DNA from: Pedobacter helvus
GTDB lineage: Bacteria > Bacteroidota > Bacteroidia > Sphingobacteriales > Sphingobacteriaceae
Direction: 5' to 3'
Assembly: GCF_005925325.1 (NCBI RefSeq)
Contig: NZ_SRMP01000002.1
Location: 496,001-560,000 of the forward strand
Length of the DNA: 64,000 nt
In this document: piece by piece, positions 7,892-16,838 of the stretch
Numbering within the stretch: the first letter of the stretch is position 1
Layout: each line of letters opens with the position of its first letter
Notes under the pieces: generated by a model
What the model was told of the DNA's origin: nothing
Seen by the model: the letters and a program-made list of their open reading frames with translations, nothing else
The model's database searches: none
Position numbers and translations under genes: made by a program

Positions 7892-10279
7892 ATGAAAAGG
7901 AGTATAACTAAAGTTGCGGTTTTAGGATCGGGTATTATGGGTTCTCGTATTGCCTGCCACTTTGCCAATATTGGAGTAGAAGTCTTATTGTTAGATATTG
8001 CAGCTAAGGCTAGCGAGGGCGAACAGCTTAGCCCTCAGCAGAAAAATAAAATCGTAAACGAGGCTTTACAAGCTGCGGTGAAAAGCAACCCGTCACCGAT
8101 TTATTCCCAAAAAGTGGTACAGAAAATTAGTACGGGTAATTTCGATGATGATATGTCGAAAATTGCTGCTTACGATTGGGTGATTGAAGTGGTGGTGGAG
8201 AATTTGGATATCAAGAAAAAGGTGTTTGAGCAAGTAGAGCAATACCGAAAGCCTGGTACTTTAGTTACTTCAAATACTTCGGGTATTCCTATTCACTTGA
8301 TGGCCGAGGGTAGAAGCGAAGATTTTAAAGCTAATTTCTGCGGAACCCACTTTTTCAATCCGCCACGTTATTTGAGGTTGCTGGAGATTATCCCAACGCC
8401 ACATACCAAGCCAGAAGTAGTGGATTTCTTAATGCACTACGGCGATAAGTTCTTAGGTAAAACTACCGTGCTTTGTAAAGATACACCAGCTTTTATTGCC
8501 AACAGAGTTGGGGTTTATTCGATTATGGCTTTGTTGCATTCGGTAGAAAAACTGGATTTAACGGTAGAGGAAGTAGATAAATTCACTGGCCCGGCTTTGG
8601 GTAGACCAAAATCGGCAACTTTCCGTACTTCGGATGTGGTGGGTTTAGATACCATGATGAAGGTTGCCAAAGGTTTGTACGATAATGTGCCAAATGATAA
8701 AGCTCACGATTTGTTTAAGCTGCCTGCTTATGTAGAAAAAATGGCAGAAAACAATTGGTTGGGCGATAAGACTAAGCAAGGTTTCTATAAAAAGATTAAA
8801 AATGCGGATGGTAAGAGTGAAATTTTGGCGCTCGACCTAAAAACGTTAGAATATAAACCTCAGCAAAAAATCAAATCGGCCACTTTAGAAATGACGAAAA
8901 ACATTGAAAAAGTTGTAGATAGAATAAAAGTTTTTGCCGCGGGAAAAGATAAAGCGGGCGAATTGTTCCGTACATCATTCTTCGGTTTGTTCGAATATGT
9001 TTCGGACCGTATTCCAGAAATTGCGGATGAACTTTACAAAATTGACGATGCGATGCGAGCAGGTTTTGCTTGGGAGCTTGGTCCGTTTGAAGTTTGGGAT
9101 GCCGTTGGCGTAGCCGATGCCATTGAAGGAATGAAGAAATATGGCAACGAACCGGCGGCTTGGGTAACTGAGATGTTGGCTGCAGGTCATACTTCTTTCT
9201 ACAAAGTGGAAGATGGCGTGAAGAAATACTACGATATTCCTTCGAAAAGATACAAGGCCATTCCGGGCACAGCCGATTTCATCATTCTTGAAAACCTTAA
9301 AGCCGATAATAAAGTGCTGTATAAAAATGCTGGTGCTTCTATCATTGATTTGGGCGACGGTATTTTGAATGTAGAGTTCCACTCTAAAATGAATACCATT
9401 GGTGGCGATACGTTATCGGCTATCAACAAAGCCATTGATATGGCGGAGAAGGATTACAGAGGTGTGGTGATTGGCAATGATGGCGCTAATTTCTCTGCTG
9501 GTGCTAATGTGGGCATGATTTTCATGATGGCGGTAGAGCAAGAATGGGATGAGTTGAACATGGCGGTGAAAATGTTCCAAAATACGTCGATGCGTATCCG
9601 TTATTCGTCAATTCCAGTGGTAGTAGCTCCGCATAATTTAACCTTGGGTGGTGGTTGTGAGTTCAGCTTACATGCCGATCACGTACAGCTAAGTGCCGAA
9701 ACTTACATGGGATTGGTGGAATTTGGAGTGGGTGTAATTCCAGGTGGTGGTGGAACTAAAGAGTTTGCTTTAAGAGCATCTGACGAATTTGCTGATGACC
9801 AGATTGTGCAAAATACCTTAAAAAACCGTTTCTTAACCATTGGTATGGCTAAAGTATCTACATCGGCAGTTGAAGCTTTTGAATTAGGTTACTTGCAGAA
9901 AGATAAATACTCAATTAGTATGAACCGTAGTCGATTAATTGCTGATGCCAAGGCCAAAGCCATTGAATTGGCGGATGCAGGCTATACTAAGCCAGTTCAA
10001 CGTAAAAGCATCAAGGTTTTAGGTAAGCAAGGTTTAGGAATTGTTTATGCTGGAGCAAATTCGATGTATTCGGGGAACTACATTTCAGAGCACGATAAGA
10101 AGATTTCGGAAAAACTAGGTTGGGTAATGTGCGGTGGCGATTTGTCTTCTCCAACAGAAGTAACGGAGCAATACTTGTTAGACCTAGAAAGGGAAGCGTT
10201 TTTATCGCTTTGCGGGGAAAGGAAGACCTTGGAGAGGATACAAAGTATAGTAACGAAGGGGAAACCGTTGAGGAATTAA
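7892..10279 (+). CDS. fadN: 3-hydroxyacyl-CoA dehydrogenase / enoyl-CoA hydratase (FadN-like)
   Basis: A 795-residue bifunctional beta-oxidation enzyme. The N-terminus has the NAD-binding fold VAVLGSGIMGSRIA (GxGxxG at residues 12-17), followed by the hydroxyacyl-CoA dehydrogenase C-terminal domains (FCGTHFFNPPRY, NRVGVYS). The enoyl-CoA hydratase/crotonase domain is at the C-terminal side, from about residue 490 (VVIGNDGANFSAGANVG). This dehydrogenase-first order matches Bacillus FadN, not E. coli FadB, where the hydratase comes first. The product feeds fadA downstream. It sits 2 bp after marR. Symbol by analogy of domain order and of the order fadN-fadA-fadE. Confidence 0.92.
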   Translation: MKRSITKVAVLGSGIMGSRIACHFANIGVEVLLLDIAAKASEGEQLSPQQKNKIVNEALQAAVKSNPSPIYSQKVVQKISTGNFDDDMSKIAAYDWVIEVVVENLDIKKKVFEQVEQYRKPGTLVTSNTSGIPIHLMAEGRSEDFKANFCGTHFFNPPRYLRLLEIIPTPHTKPEVVDFLMHYGDKFLGKTTVLCKDTPAFIANRVGVYSIMALLHSVEKLDLTVEEVDKFTGPALGRPKSATFRTSDVVGLDTMMKVAKGLYDNVPNDKAHDLFKLPAYVEKMAENNWLGDKTKQGFYKKIKNADGKSEILALDLKTLEYKPQQKIKSATLEMTKNIEKVVDRIKVFAAGKDKAGELFRTSFFGLFEYVSDRIPEIADELYKIDDAMRAGFAWELGPFEVWDAVGVADAIEGMKKYGNEPAAWVTEMLAAGHTSFYKVEDGVKKYYDIPSKRYKAIPGTADFIILENLKADNKVLYKNAGASIIDLGDGILNVEFHSKMNTIGGDTLSAINKAIDMAEKDYRGVVIGNDGANFSAGANVGMIFMMAVEQEWDELNMAVKMFQNTSMRIRYSSIPVVVAPHNLTLGGGCEFSLHADHVQLSAETYMGLVEFGVGVIPGGGGTKEFALRASDEFADDQIVQNTLKNRFLTIGMAKVSTSAVEAFELGYLQKDKYSISMNRSRLIADAKAKAIELADAGYTKPVQRKSIKVLGKQGLGIVYAGANSMYSGNYISEHDKKISEKLGWVMCGGDLSSPTEVTEQYLLDLEREAFLSLCGERKTLERIQSIVTKGKPLRN

Positions 10280-10283
10280 CTGG

Positions 10284-10415
10284 AGTATTAAGATATGAGT
10301 ATCGAGTATCAAGATTTGATACGCATTGATTTAAGTTGTCTCGATACTAAATAAATGAAAAATAAAAGGCTTGTGCAAGGTGTCTCGATACTTGATACTC
10401 GCTACTAGATACTAA
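10284..10415. repeat. 132-bp paired inverted-repeat element, copy 1 (fadN-fadA junction)
   Basis: The left arm (10284-10314, containing GAGTATCGAGTATCAAGA) begins 4 bp after the fadN stop. The right arm (10383-10415, starting TCTCGATACTTGATACTC) ends 5 bp before the fadA ATG. The arms are imperfect reverse complements made of GATACT-like words. A further partial word TCTCGATACTAA lies at 10339-10350. The element fills nearly the whole junction. Confidence 0.75.
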
Positions 10416-10420
10416 TAAAA

Positions 10421-11594
<1,174 letters not shown>

Positions 11595-11596
<2 letters not shown>

Positions 11597-11726
11597 TATC
11601 GAGATATGAGTATCAAGTATCAAGAACCGCAAAATGGTAATATATAAATCGTTAATAATTTTAGAGACAACTCAAAATTTGAAGCATAGATAGTCTCGAT
11701 ACTTGATACTCTCTACTTAATACTAA
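11595..11726. repeat. 132-bp paired inverted-repeat element, copy 2 (fadA-four-helix junction)
   Basis: The left arm (11595-11625, containing GATATGAGTATCAAGTATC) overlaps the fadA stop codon. The right arm (11694-11726, starting TCTCGATACTTGATACTC) ends 7 bp before the next ATG. It has the same total length as the element at 10284-10415, and the right arms match at 30 of 33 positions by eye. The interiors differ, except that AGTTGTCTC occurs in copy 1 (10334-10342) and its complement in copy 2 (11664-11672). Confidence 0.75.
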
Positions 11727-11733
11727 AAAAATC

Positions 11734-12084
11734 ATGCACAATTTTAAAGATTTAAAGGTTTGGCAAAAATCTATTGATTTAGCGGTTGAGGTTTACCAAG
11801 CTATGGCATCTTTGCCAGCAGATGAAAAGTTTGGATTGATTTCTCAAATGAAGCGTTGTTCGGTTTCGATACCTTCGAATATAGCGGAAGGAGCAGGCAG
11901 AGGGAGTAACGCACAGTTCAAACATTTTTTAACAATAGGTCAGGGTTCGGCATTTGAACTAGAAACTCAACTAATTATTTCGAACAGATTGGGTTTATTG
12001 AATGACAAATCCGCTAATGAATTAATTAGTAAAACAGAAGAAGTACAGAAAATGATATACTTTTTAGAACTAAAACTAATTTAA
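11734..12084 (+). CDS. Four-helix-bundle protein (S23/IVP family)
   Basis: A 116-residue, entirely helical protein with the family signature: FKDLKVWQKSIDLAVEVY, then SQMKRCSVSIPSNIAEGAGR, and ELETQLIISNRLG. This family (often called four helix bundle protein, or S23 ribosomal/intervening-sequence protein) is known from open reading frames in 23S rRNA intervening sequences and as lone genes in Bacteroidota; relatives of diversity-generating-retroelement Avd share the fold. Its role is unknown. Here it splits fadA from fadE and is flanked on both sides by near-identical 33-bp repeats, suggesting that it arrived as an insertion. It may have no link to fatty-acid metabolism. Confidence 0.88.
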   Translation: MHNFKDLKVWQKSIDLAVEVYQAMASLPADEKFGLISQMKRCSVSIPSNIAEGAGRGSNAQFKHFLTIGQGSAFELETQLIISNRLGLLNDKSANELISKTEEVQKMIYFLELKLI

Positions 12085-12120
12085 ATTAAATACTGCGACG
12101 TTCGGATTTTGTAAGCTATG

Positions 12121-12153
12121 TCTTGATACTCGATACTCGCTACTTGATACTAA
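12121..12153. repeat. 33-bp GATACT-word repeat before fadE
   Basis: Begins TCTTGATACTCGATACTCGC and ends 5 bp before the fadE ATG. It matches the right arms at 10383-10415 (30 of 33 by eye) and 11694-11726. No matching left arm is found after the four-helix-bundle gene, so this is a single arm. With 11694-11726 it forms a direct repeat bracketing that small gene. Confidence 0.75.
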
Positions 12154-12158
12154 ATAAA

Positions 12159-13940
12159 ATGAAAGCAACAATCAAAGGCGGAGAATTCTTAATTAAGGAA
12201 ACTTCTTATCACGATGTATTTATTCCAGAAGAGTTTGATGAAGAGCAGCAAATGATTGCGCAGACTTGTCGCGATTTTTTAGCAGCTGAAGTATATCCAA
12301 ACTTAGAAAAATTAGACAGTCATGCAGACCCAGAACTAATGCCTAACCTGCTAACCAAAGCAGGCGAATTGGGAATTTTAGGCGTTTCGGTACCAGAAGA
12401 GTATGGCGGTTTTGGCAAAAATTTTAACACTTCCATGTTGGTGGCAGACGTAGTTGGCGCCGGACATTCGTTTGCGGTGGCTTTATCTGCGCATACAGGA
12501 ATTGGTACTTTGCCAATTTTGTATTATGGTAACGAAGAACAAAAAGCGAAGTACATTCCTAAATTGGGAACTGGCGAATGGAAAGCAGCTTACTGTTTAA
12601 CCGAACCAAATTCAGGCTCTGATGCCAACTCGGGAAAAACAAAAGCAAAACTGAGCGAAGATGGTAGACATTACATCATCAACGGGCAAAAAATGTGGAT
12701 TACCAATGGTGGATTTGCAGATATTTTTATTGTTTTTGCGAAAATTGACGACGATGAAAATTTAACAGCGTTTATTGTAGAGCGTGATTTCGGGGGCATT
12801 ACCATGAACCCAGAAGAACATAAAATGGGCATCAAAGGTTCATCTACTCGTCAGGTGTTTTTTAACGACTGCCCTGTGCCAGTAGAAAATATGCTGAGCG
12901 ACCGTCAGAATGGCTTCAAAATCGCCGTGAACATCCTTAACATTGGCCGTATCAAACTTTCGGCGGCGGCAATTGGTGCTTCAAAAGCTACCATTAGCAC
13001 GGCGGTAAATTATGCGAACGAACGTCTGCAGTTTGGTAGGTCGATTTCTAAATATGGTGCTATCCGTTATAAAATTGCCGAAATGGCGGCAAAAGTTTAT
13101 GCCGTAGATGCTGCAAACTACCGTGCTGGGCAAAACATTGATGACACTTACGATGCTTTAGTGGCCGATGGAATGGAGCCAGGAAAAGCGAAGCTAAAAT
13201 CTGTGGAACAGTTTGCGGTAGAATGTGCCATTTTGAAAGTATGGGGTTCGGAAGCTTTGGATTACGTAGTGGATGAAGGTGTGCAGATTTACGGAGGTAT
13301 GGGCTACAGTGCCGATGCGCCGATGGACAGAGCTTACCGTGATGCCCGTATCAACAGAATTTTCGAAGGTACTAACGAGATTAACCGTTTATTGACGGTT
13401 GATATGATGTTAAAGCGTGCCATGAAAGGTGAGCTAGATTTGATGACGCCTGCAACTGCAGTGGCAAATGAATTAATGTCTATCCCAGATTTTGGAGAGG
13501 AAGATGATAGCTTATTTGCTGCAGAGAAAAAGATTTTGCAAAACTTAAAGAAAGCAACTTTAATGGTAGCTGGTGCTGCGGTTCAAAAACTGATGATGAG
13601 CTTAAGCAAAGAGCAAGAAATCCTAATGAACATCGCCGATATGGCTAGTTATGTTTATGTAGCAGAATCAGCGATGCTGAGAACAGAAAAGTTAGTAAGC
13701 TTAAAAGGCGAAGAAGCTGCTAAAGGTCAGTTAGATCTAATGCGTATCTATTTTGTAGAAGCGGTTGATGGTGTTGCTAAAGCAGGTAAAGAAGCACTTT
13801 GGGCTTTCGGCGAGGGCGATGAATTACGTATGATGTTAGTCGGTTTACGTCGTTTTACTAAGATGGAACCTTTTAATGTGAAACAAGCCCGCCAAAATGT
13901 AGCAGCGCAAATTATAGATGCGAATAAGTATATTTTTTAG
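12159..13940 (+). CDS. fadE: Acyl-CoA dehydrogenase (FadE-like)
   Basis: A 593-residue flavoprotein of the long acyl-CoA dehydrogenase type (the length of Bacillus FadE). Visible family motifs: AYCLTEPNSGSDANSGKTKA and WITNGGFADIF (FAD/substrate region), and the C-terminal QIYGGMGYSADAPMDRAYRDARINRIFEGTNEINR block that carries the catalytic region. It performs the first oxidation of acyl-CoA. The start is ATG 12159 (MKATIKGGEF); the frame stays open upstream through the 33-bp repeat (…LDTRYLILNK), but that reading is repeat-derived and rejected. It is the last gene of the operon; a strong terminator follows 32 bp after the stop. Confidence 0.94.
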   Translation: MKATIKGGEFLIKETSYHDVFIPEEFDEEQQMIAQTCRDFLAAEVYPNLEKLDSHADPELMPNLLTKAGELGILGVSVPEEYGGFGKNFNTSMLVADVVGAGHSFAVALSAHTGIGTLPILYYGNEEQKAKYIPKLGTGEWKAAYCLTEPNSGSDANSGKTKAKLSEDGRHYIINGQKMWITNGGFADIFIVFAKIDDDENLTAFIVERDFGGITMNPEEHKMGIKGSSTRQVFFNDCPVPVENMLSDRQNGFKIAVNILNIGRIKLSAAAIGASKATISTAVNYANERLQFGRSISKYGAIRYKIAEMAAKVYAVDAANYRAGQNIDDTYDALVADGMEPGKAKLKSVEQFAVECAILKVWGSEALDYVVDEGVQIYGGMGYSADAPMDRAYRDARINRIFEGTNEINRLLTVDMMLKRAMKGELDLMTPATAVANELMSIPDFGEEDDSLFAAEKKILQNLKKATLMVAGAAVQKLMMSLSKEQEILMNIADMASYVYVAESAMLRTEKLVSLKGEEAAKGQLDLMRIYFVEAVDGVAKAGKEALWAFGEGDELRMMLVGLRRFTKMEPFNVKQARQNVAAQIIDANKYIF

Positions 13941-13972
13941 GGATTAGTTGCTAGGTACTAAGAGTTAGTATT

Positions 13973-14020
13973 AAGGTTTAAGGCTTGGAAATAAAACTAT
14001 CTAAGCCTTAAACCTTTTTT
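13973..14020 (+). terminator. Intrinsic terminator of the fatty-acid oxidation operon
   Basis: A perfect 14-bp stem AAGGTTTAAGGCTT (13973-13986) / AAGCCTTAAACCTT (14003-14016) with a 16-nt loop, ending in a six-T run (14015-14020). Confidence 0.85.
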
Positions 14021-14036
14021 ATTTCGGAACATCCCA

Positions 14037-14092
14037 TCCTAAATCCTAAATCCTAAATCCTAAATCCTAAATCCTAAATCCTAAACCCTAAA
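14037..14092. repeat. Tandem heptamer repeat TCCTAAA, 8 units
   Basis: Seven exact TCCTAAA units (14037-14085) are followed by one CCCTAAA unit (14086-14092). They start 16 bp after the terminator T-run and end 56 bp before the FKBP gene. It is a short tandem repeat likely to vary in copy number by slippage. Confidence 0.95.
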
Positions 14093-14148
14093 ACTGTTAA
14101 ATTTGGTTAAATATTGTAGCAACGGGTTTAAAAGTTTATTTTTGCTGA

Positions 14149-14616
14149 ATGAAGTTGAAAACGAAGTTTTTACTGATGCTAGCTGTAATTGTTACAGTGG
14201 TAAGTTCGTGCAGTAAAGACAATTATGATCCAGAAAGACAATTGGCAGAAGATGATGCCTTAATTAGTGAATTTATTACCAAAAACAACATCCCTGCGAT
14301 TAAACATAGTTCTGGTTTGTATTATCAAATTATTACGCCGGGCACAGGAGCTAGTGTTAATGAAACATCTTATGTAGGCGTGAATTATGAAGGAAAATTT
14401 TTAAATGGAAATGTTTTCGATAAATCTACTTCAATTACTAAGTTTTATTTAACGGAGGTAATAGAGGGGTGGACTAAAGGTGTCCCTTTAATTAAAGTTG
14501 GCGGTCGTATAAGGTTAATAATTCCTTCGACTTTAGCTTACAAAAATCAGTCTCGTGGGTCGATACCTGCAAATTCAGTTTTAGATTTTACTATTGATTT
14601 ACTTCAAGCACAATAA
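14149..14616 (+). CDS. FKBP-type peptidyl-prolyl isomerase lipoprotein
   Basis: A 155-residue protein with a lipoprotein signal (VVSSC, Cys21) and one FKBP domain from about residue 50 (GLYYQIITPGTG ... VGVNYEGKFLNGNVFDKS ... GWTKGVPLIKVGGRIRLIIPSTLAYKNQ). FKBPs isomerise X-Pro bonds; as a lipoprotein it would act in the periplasm, probably as a folding factor. A perfect -7-like box TATTTTTG (14137-14144) lies only 4 bp before the ATG, so the transcript may be nearly leaderless. It is followed 7 bp later by a second FKBP lipoprotein; the two form an operon. Confidence 0.9.
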   Translation: MKLKTKFLLMLAVIVTVVSSCSKDNYDPERQLAEDDALISEFITKNNIPAIKHSSGLYYQIITPGTGASVNETSYVGVNYEGKFLNGNVFDKSTSITKFYLTEVIEGWTKGVPLIKVGGRIRLIIPSTLAYKNQSRGSIPANSVLDFTIDLLQAQ

Positions 14617-14623
14617 ATATTTA

Positions 14624-15490
14624 ATGCGTAAAATAACAACATATATCCTTGCACTTTTTAGTGTTTTGGTAATTTTTAGTTCTTGCAAAAAGGAGTACGA
14701 AACCACAGAAGACTTAGATAACGATAACATCAGAGCTTATAAGGCTAGTCATAGTAATTTAACATTTACCGATGTAGATGGTTATAGTTATGCGATCACA
14801 AATGCTGGAACCGGGGCAGAGGTCAAAAATTCAGACTCTGTTTATTATTCTTATGCCTTTAAATCAGTAAATGGTACAGTTTACAATCAAACCAGTGATT
14901 TGATGATACCTGGCTCTTTCTTGGGATATACAGACCAGTTTGCTATTGGTAATTCGGCTTATGTATTCAAACCTGTTCGCGAAGTGCTTGCTAGGTTAAA
15001 GAGGGGTGGTGCAGCTACTCTTTTGTTGCCATCAAGAATGGCTTTTGGTAAAAACGGATTGAGCTCTTTCGGTATCGGTTCTAACGAAACTATTGTAGTA
15101 GAATTAGGATTGTATACCTACGAAAAGAAACATCAGGTTGATGCTTATGAAATATCAACATTCATCACCAGAAACAACCTTACATTCACTACAGATGCTG
15201 CTACGGGAATTCGTTACAATGTTTCATCAGCGGGCACAGGTACAGATGCCATAGGTGATTTTTCTACCTTGGTTGTGAATTATACTGGTAGATATTTGGA
15301 TGGGACTGTTTTTGACTCTGGAACTGGCGTTACGTTTAGGTTAGACCAATTAATTAAAGGTTGGCAAATGATACTTCCTGGCAAAATTACTGCCGGAGGT
15401 AAAATTAGAATCGTTATTCCTTCTCACTTAGCCTACGGAGCTAGACCCTTAGATTTTGATATTGAAGTTACTAAAGTAACCAATGAATAA
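14624..15490 (+). CDS. Lipoprotein with two FKBP-like domains, the first degenerate
   Basis: A 288-residue protein starting MRKITTYILA with lipobox IFSSC (Cys21). I chose ATG 14624 because it gives a proper signal peptide and lies 7 bp after the previous stop; an upstream non-ATG start in the previous gene is not needed. The C-terminal half is a good FKBP domain (VVNYTGRYLDGTVFDSG ... KITAGGKIRIVIPSHLAYG). The N-terminal half has the FKBP outline (GYSYAITNAGTGAEV ... LKRGGAATLLLPSRMAFGKNG) but lacks the VxYxGxxxDGxxFDS core, so it is probably not catalytic. It probably works with the preceding FKBP in the periplasm. A bidirectional terminator follows at once. Confidence 0.85.
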   Translation: MRKITTYILALFSVLVIFSSCKKEYETTEDLDNDNIRAYKASHSNLTFTDVDGYSYAITNAGTGAEVKNSDSVYYSYAFKSVNGTVYNQTSDLMIPGSFLGYTDQFAIGNSAYVFKPVREVLARLKRGGAATLLLPSRMAFGKNGLSSFGIGSNETIVVELGLYTYEKKHQVDAYEISTFITRNNLTFTTDAATGIRYNVSSAGTGTDAIGDFSTLVVNYTGRYLDGTVFDSGTGVTFRLDQLIKGWQMILPGKITAGGKIRIVIPSHLAYGARPLDFDIEVTKVTNE

Positions 15491-15528
15491 AACGAAAAAG
15501 TCCCGATTAATTCGGGACTTTTTCGTTT
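15490..15528. terminator. Bidirectional terminator between FKBP operon and photolyase
   Basis: A perfect 17-bp stem (AAACGAAAAAGTCCCGA, 15490-15506, against 15512-15528) has a 5-nt loop and A/T runs on both sides, so it can serve both converging genes. The photolyase stop codon (15507-15509, minus strand) lies in the loop. Confidence 0.9.
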
Positions 15529-16838
15529 AAGGCTTTCTTGTAAGTTTCCAATGCTCTCTTTCTCGCAAAGTCATGTTCTACAATTGGCACAGGCAATAAA
15601 GCTTTTTTATATTCAGGAGCCCATTTAAATACGTATTCCATTTTAGGATCGAACTTTTTGAGTTGCAATTCTGGGTTGAATACCCTGAAGTATGGAGCTG
15701 CATCATTACCACTTCCACAAGCCCATTGCCAACCGCCAACATTGCTGGCCTGCTCGTAATCTAATAGCTTTTCCGCAAAATATGCTTCGCCCCAGCGCCA
15801 ATCGATTAGTAAGTGTTTACATAAAAAACTGGCCACTACCATGCGTACACGGTTATGCATAAAGCCTGTATTGTTCAACTCTCGCATCCCAGCATCTACC
15901 AGCGGATAACCCGTTTCGCCTCTACACCAAAGTTCAAACTCTTTCTCATTGTTTTTCCATTGAATACGATCGTAATCAGGTTTAAATGATTTATTTATAG
16001 TGTGTGGGAAGTGCCACAAGATCATCATATAAAATTCCCGCCAAGCTAATTCTGATATCCACTTATCTGCTTTTTGTTCCAGTGCCTCACTAGCTACTTT
16101 TCTAATACTCACTGTTCCAAATCGTAAATGGAGCCCGATATGAGTAGTCGCATTTTTAGCAGGATAATCCCTATCTTTTTCGTAGCCGTCTAATTTTTCT
16201 GCAAAGTTGGGCGAAGGAAATTTAGCATTGCTATGAGCAAAACCGATATCTTTTAAAGAAGGAAATTCGAAAGCTTTGGCTTGATACAAATTTTTAAGGT
16301 ACTTGCTAACGGGATACGATTTTAAAAAAAATGGATTGAGTTTTTGTTGCCATTGTTTGTAAAAGGGTGTAAATACCGTATATGGTGTTCCATCTGCTTT
16401 TTTAACCTCATCCTTCTCAAAAATAACTTGATCTTTAAAAGTATGAAATGCAATTCCGTTTTCTTCTAAAAATGCGGAAATATGCTCGTCACGTTTTTTG
16501 GCATAAGGTTCATAATCGTGATTTGTGTATACAGATTGGATATCAAAATCAGCAACAATCTCCTCCCAAGCTTTTTCGGCGGTATTGTGTTTCACTAAAA
16601 GCGATGAACCCATTTTCATGAGTTGATCATTGATTTTCGAGAGCTGTTGATGAATAAAATCTACTCGAGCATCGGTCTTATTCCCTAATTTATTTAGGAT
16701 GTTTTGATCGAAAATAAAAACTAGCAGTACTGGGTTTCCTGCTTTTAAAGCGTGGTATAAGGCTGCGTTGTCATCTAATCTTAAATCTCTTCTTAACCAA
16801 CAAATGTTGATGGCCGGTTTATCATTTTTTGCGCTCAT
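15507..16838 (-). CDS. phr: Deoxyribodipyrimidine photolyase (class I CPD photolyase/cryptochrome family)
   Basis: A 443-residue flavoprotein of normal length. The N-terminal antenna domain starts ICWLRRDLRLDDNAALYHA. The C-terminal FAD domain has GETGYPLVDAGMRELNNTGFMHNRVRM and WRWGEAYFAEKLLDYEQASN followed by GGWQWACGSGNDAAPYFRVFNP, the FAD and pyrimidine-dimer binding core. It repairs UV dimers using blue light. The first codons overlap the 3' end of the upstream epimerase gene by 17 bp, implying translational coupling. A cryptochrome without repair activity cannot be excluded, but the sequence fits the repair class. Confidence 0.94.
   Translation of the reverse strand: MSAKNDKPAINICWLRRDLRLDDNAALYHALKAGNPVLLVFIFDQNILNKLGNKTDARVDFIHQQLSKINDQLMKMGSSLLVKHNTAEKAWEEIVADFDIQSVYTNHDYEPYAKKRDEHISAFLEENGIAFHTFKDQVIFEKDEVKKADGTPYTVFTPFYKQWQQKLNPFFLKSYPVSKYLKNLYQAKAFEFPSLKDIGFAHSNAKFPSPNFAEKLDGYEKDRDYPAKNATTHIGLHLRFGTVSIRKVASEALEQKADKWISELAWREFYMMILWHFPHTINKSFKPDYDRIQWKNNEKEFELWCRGETGYPLVDAGMRELNNTGFMHNRVRMVVASFLCKHLLIDWRWGEAYFAEKLLDYEQASNVGGWQWACGSGNDAAPYFRVFNPELQLKKFDPKMEYVFKWAPEYKKALLPVPIVEHDFARKRALETYKKALNEKVPN

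Noticed and set aside
10356..10409. Short ORF MKNKRLVQGVSILDTRY between fadN and fadA
   Set aside because: It runs into the repeat arm and stops there; composition and position suggest repeat sequence, not a gene.
12123..12158. Upstream extension of FadE (LDTRYLILNK)
   Set aside because: It is a translation of the GATACT-word repeat, not conserved protein sequence; ATG 12159 gives the family-typical N-terminus.
14037..14092. CRISPR-like array
   Set aside because: The units are 7 bp without spacers, a simple tandem repeat. No CRISPR array or cas gene was seen anywhere in the window.
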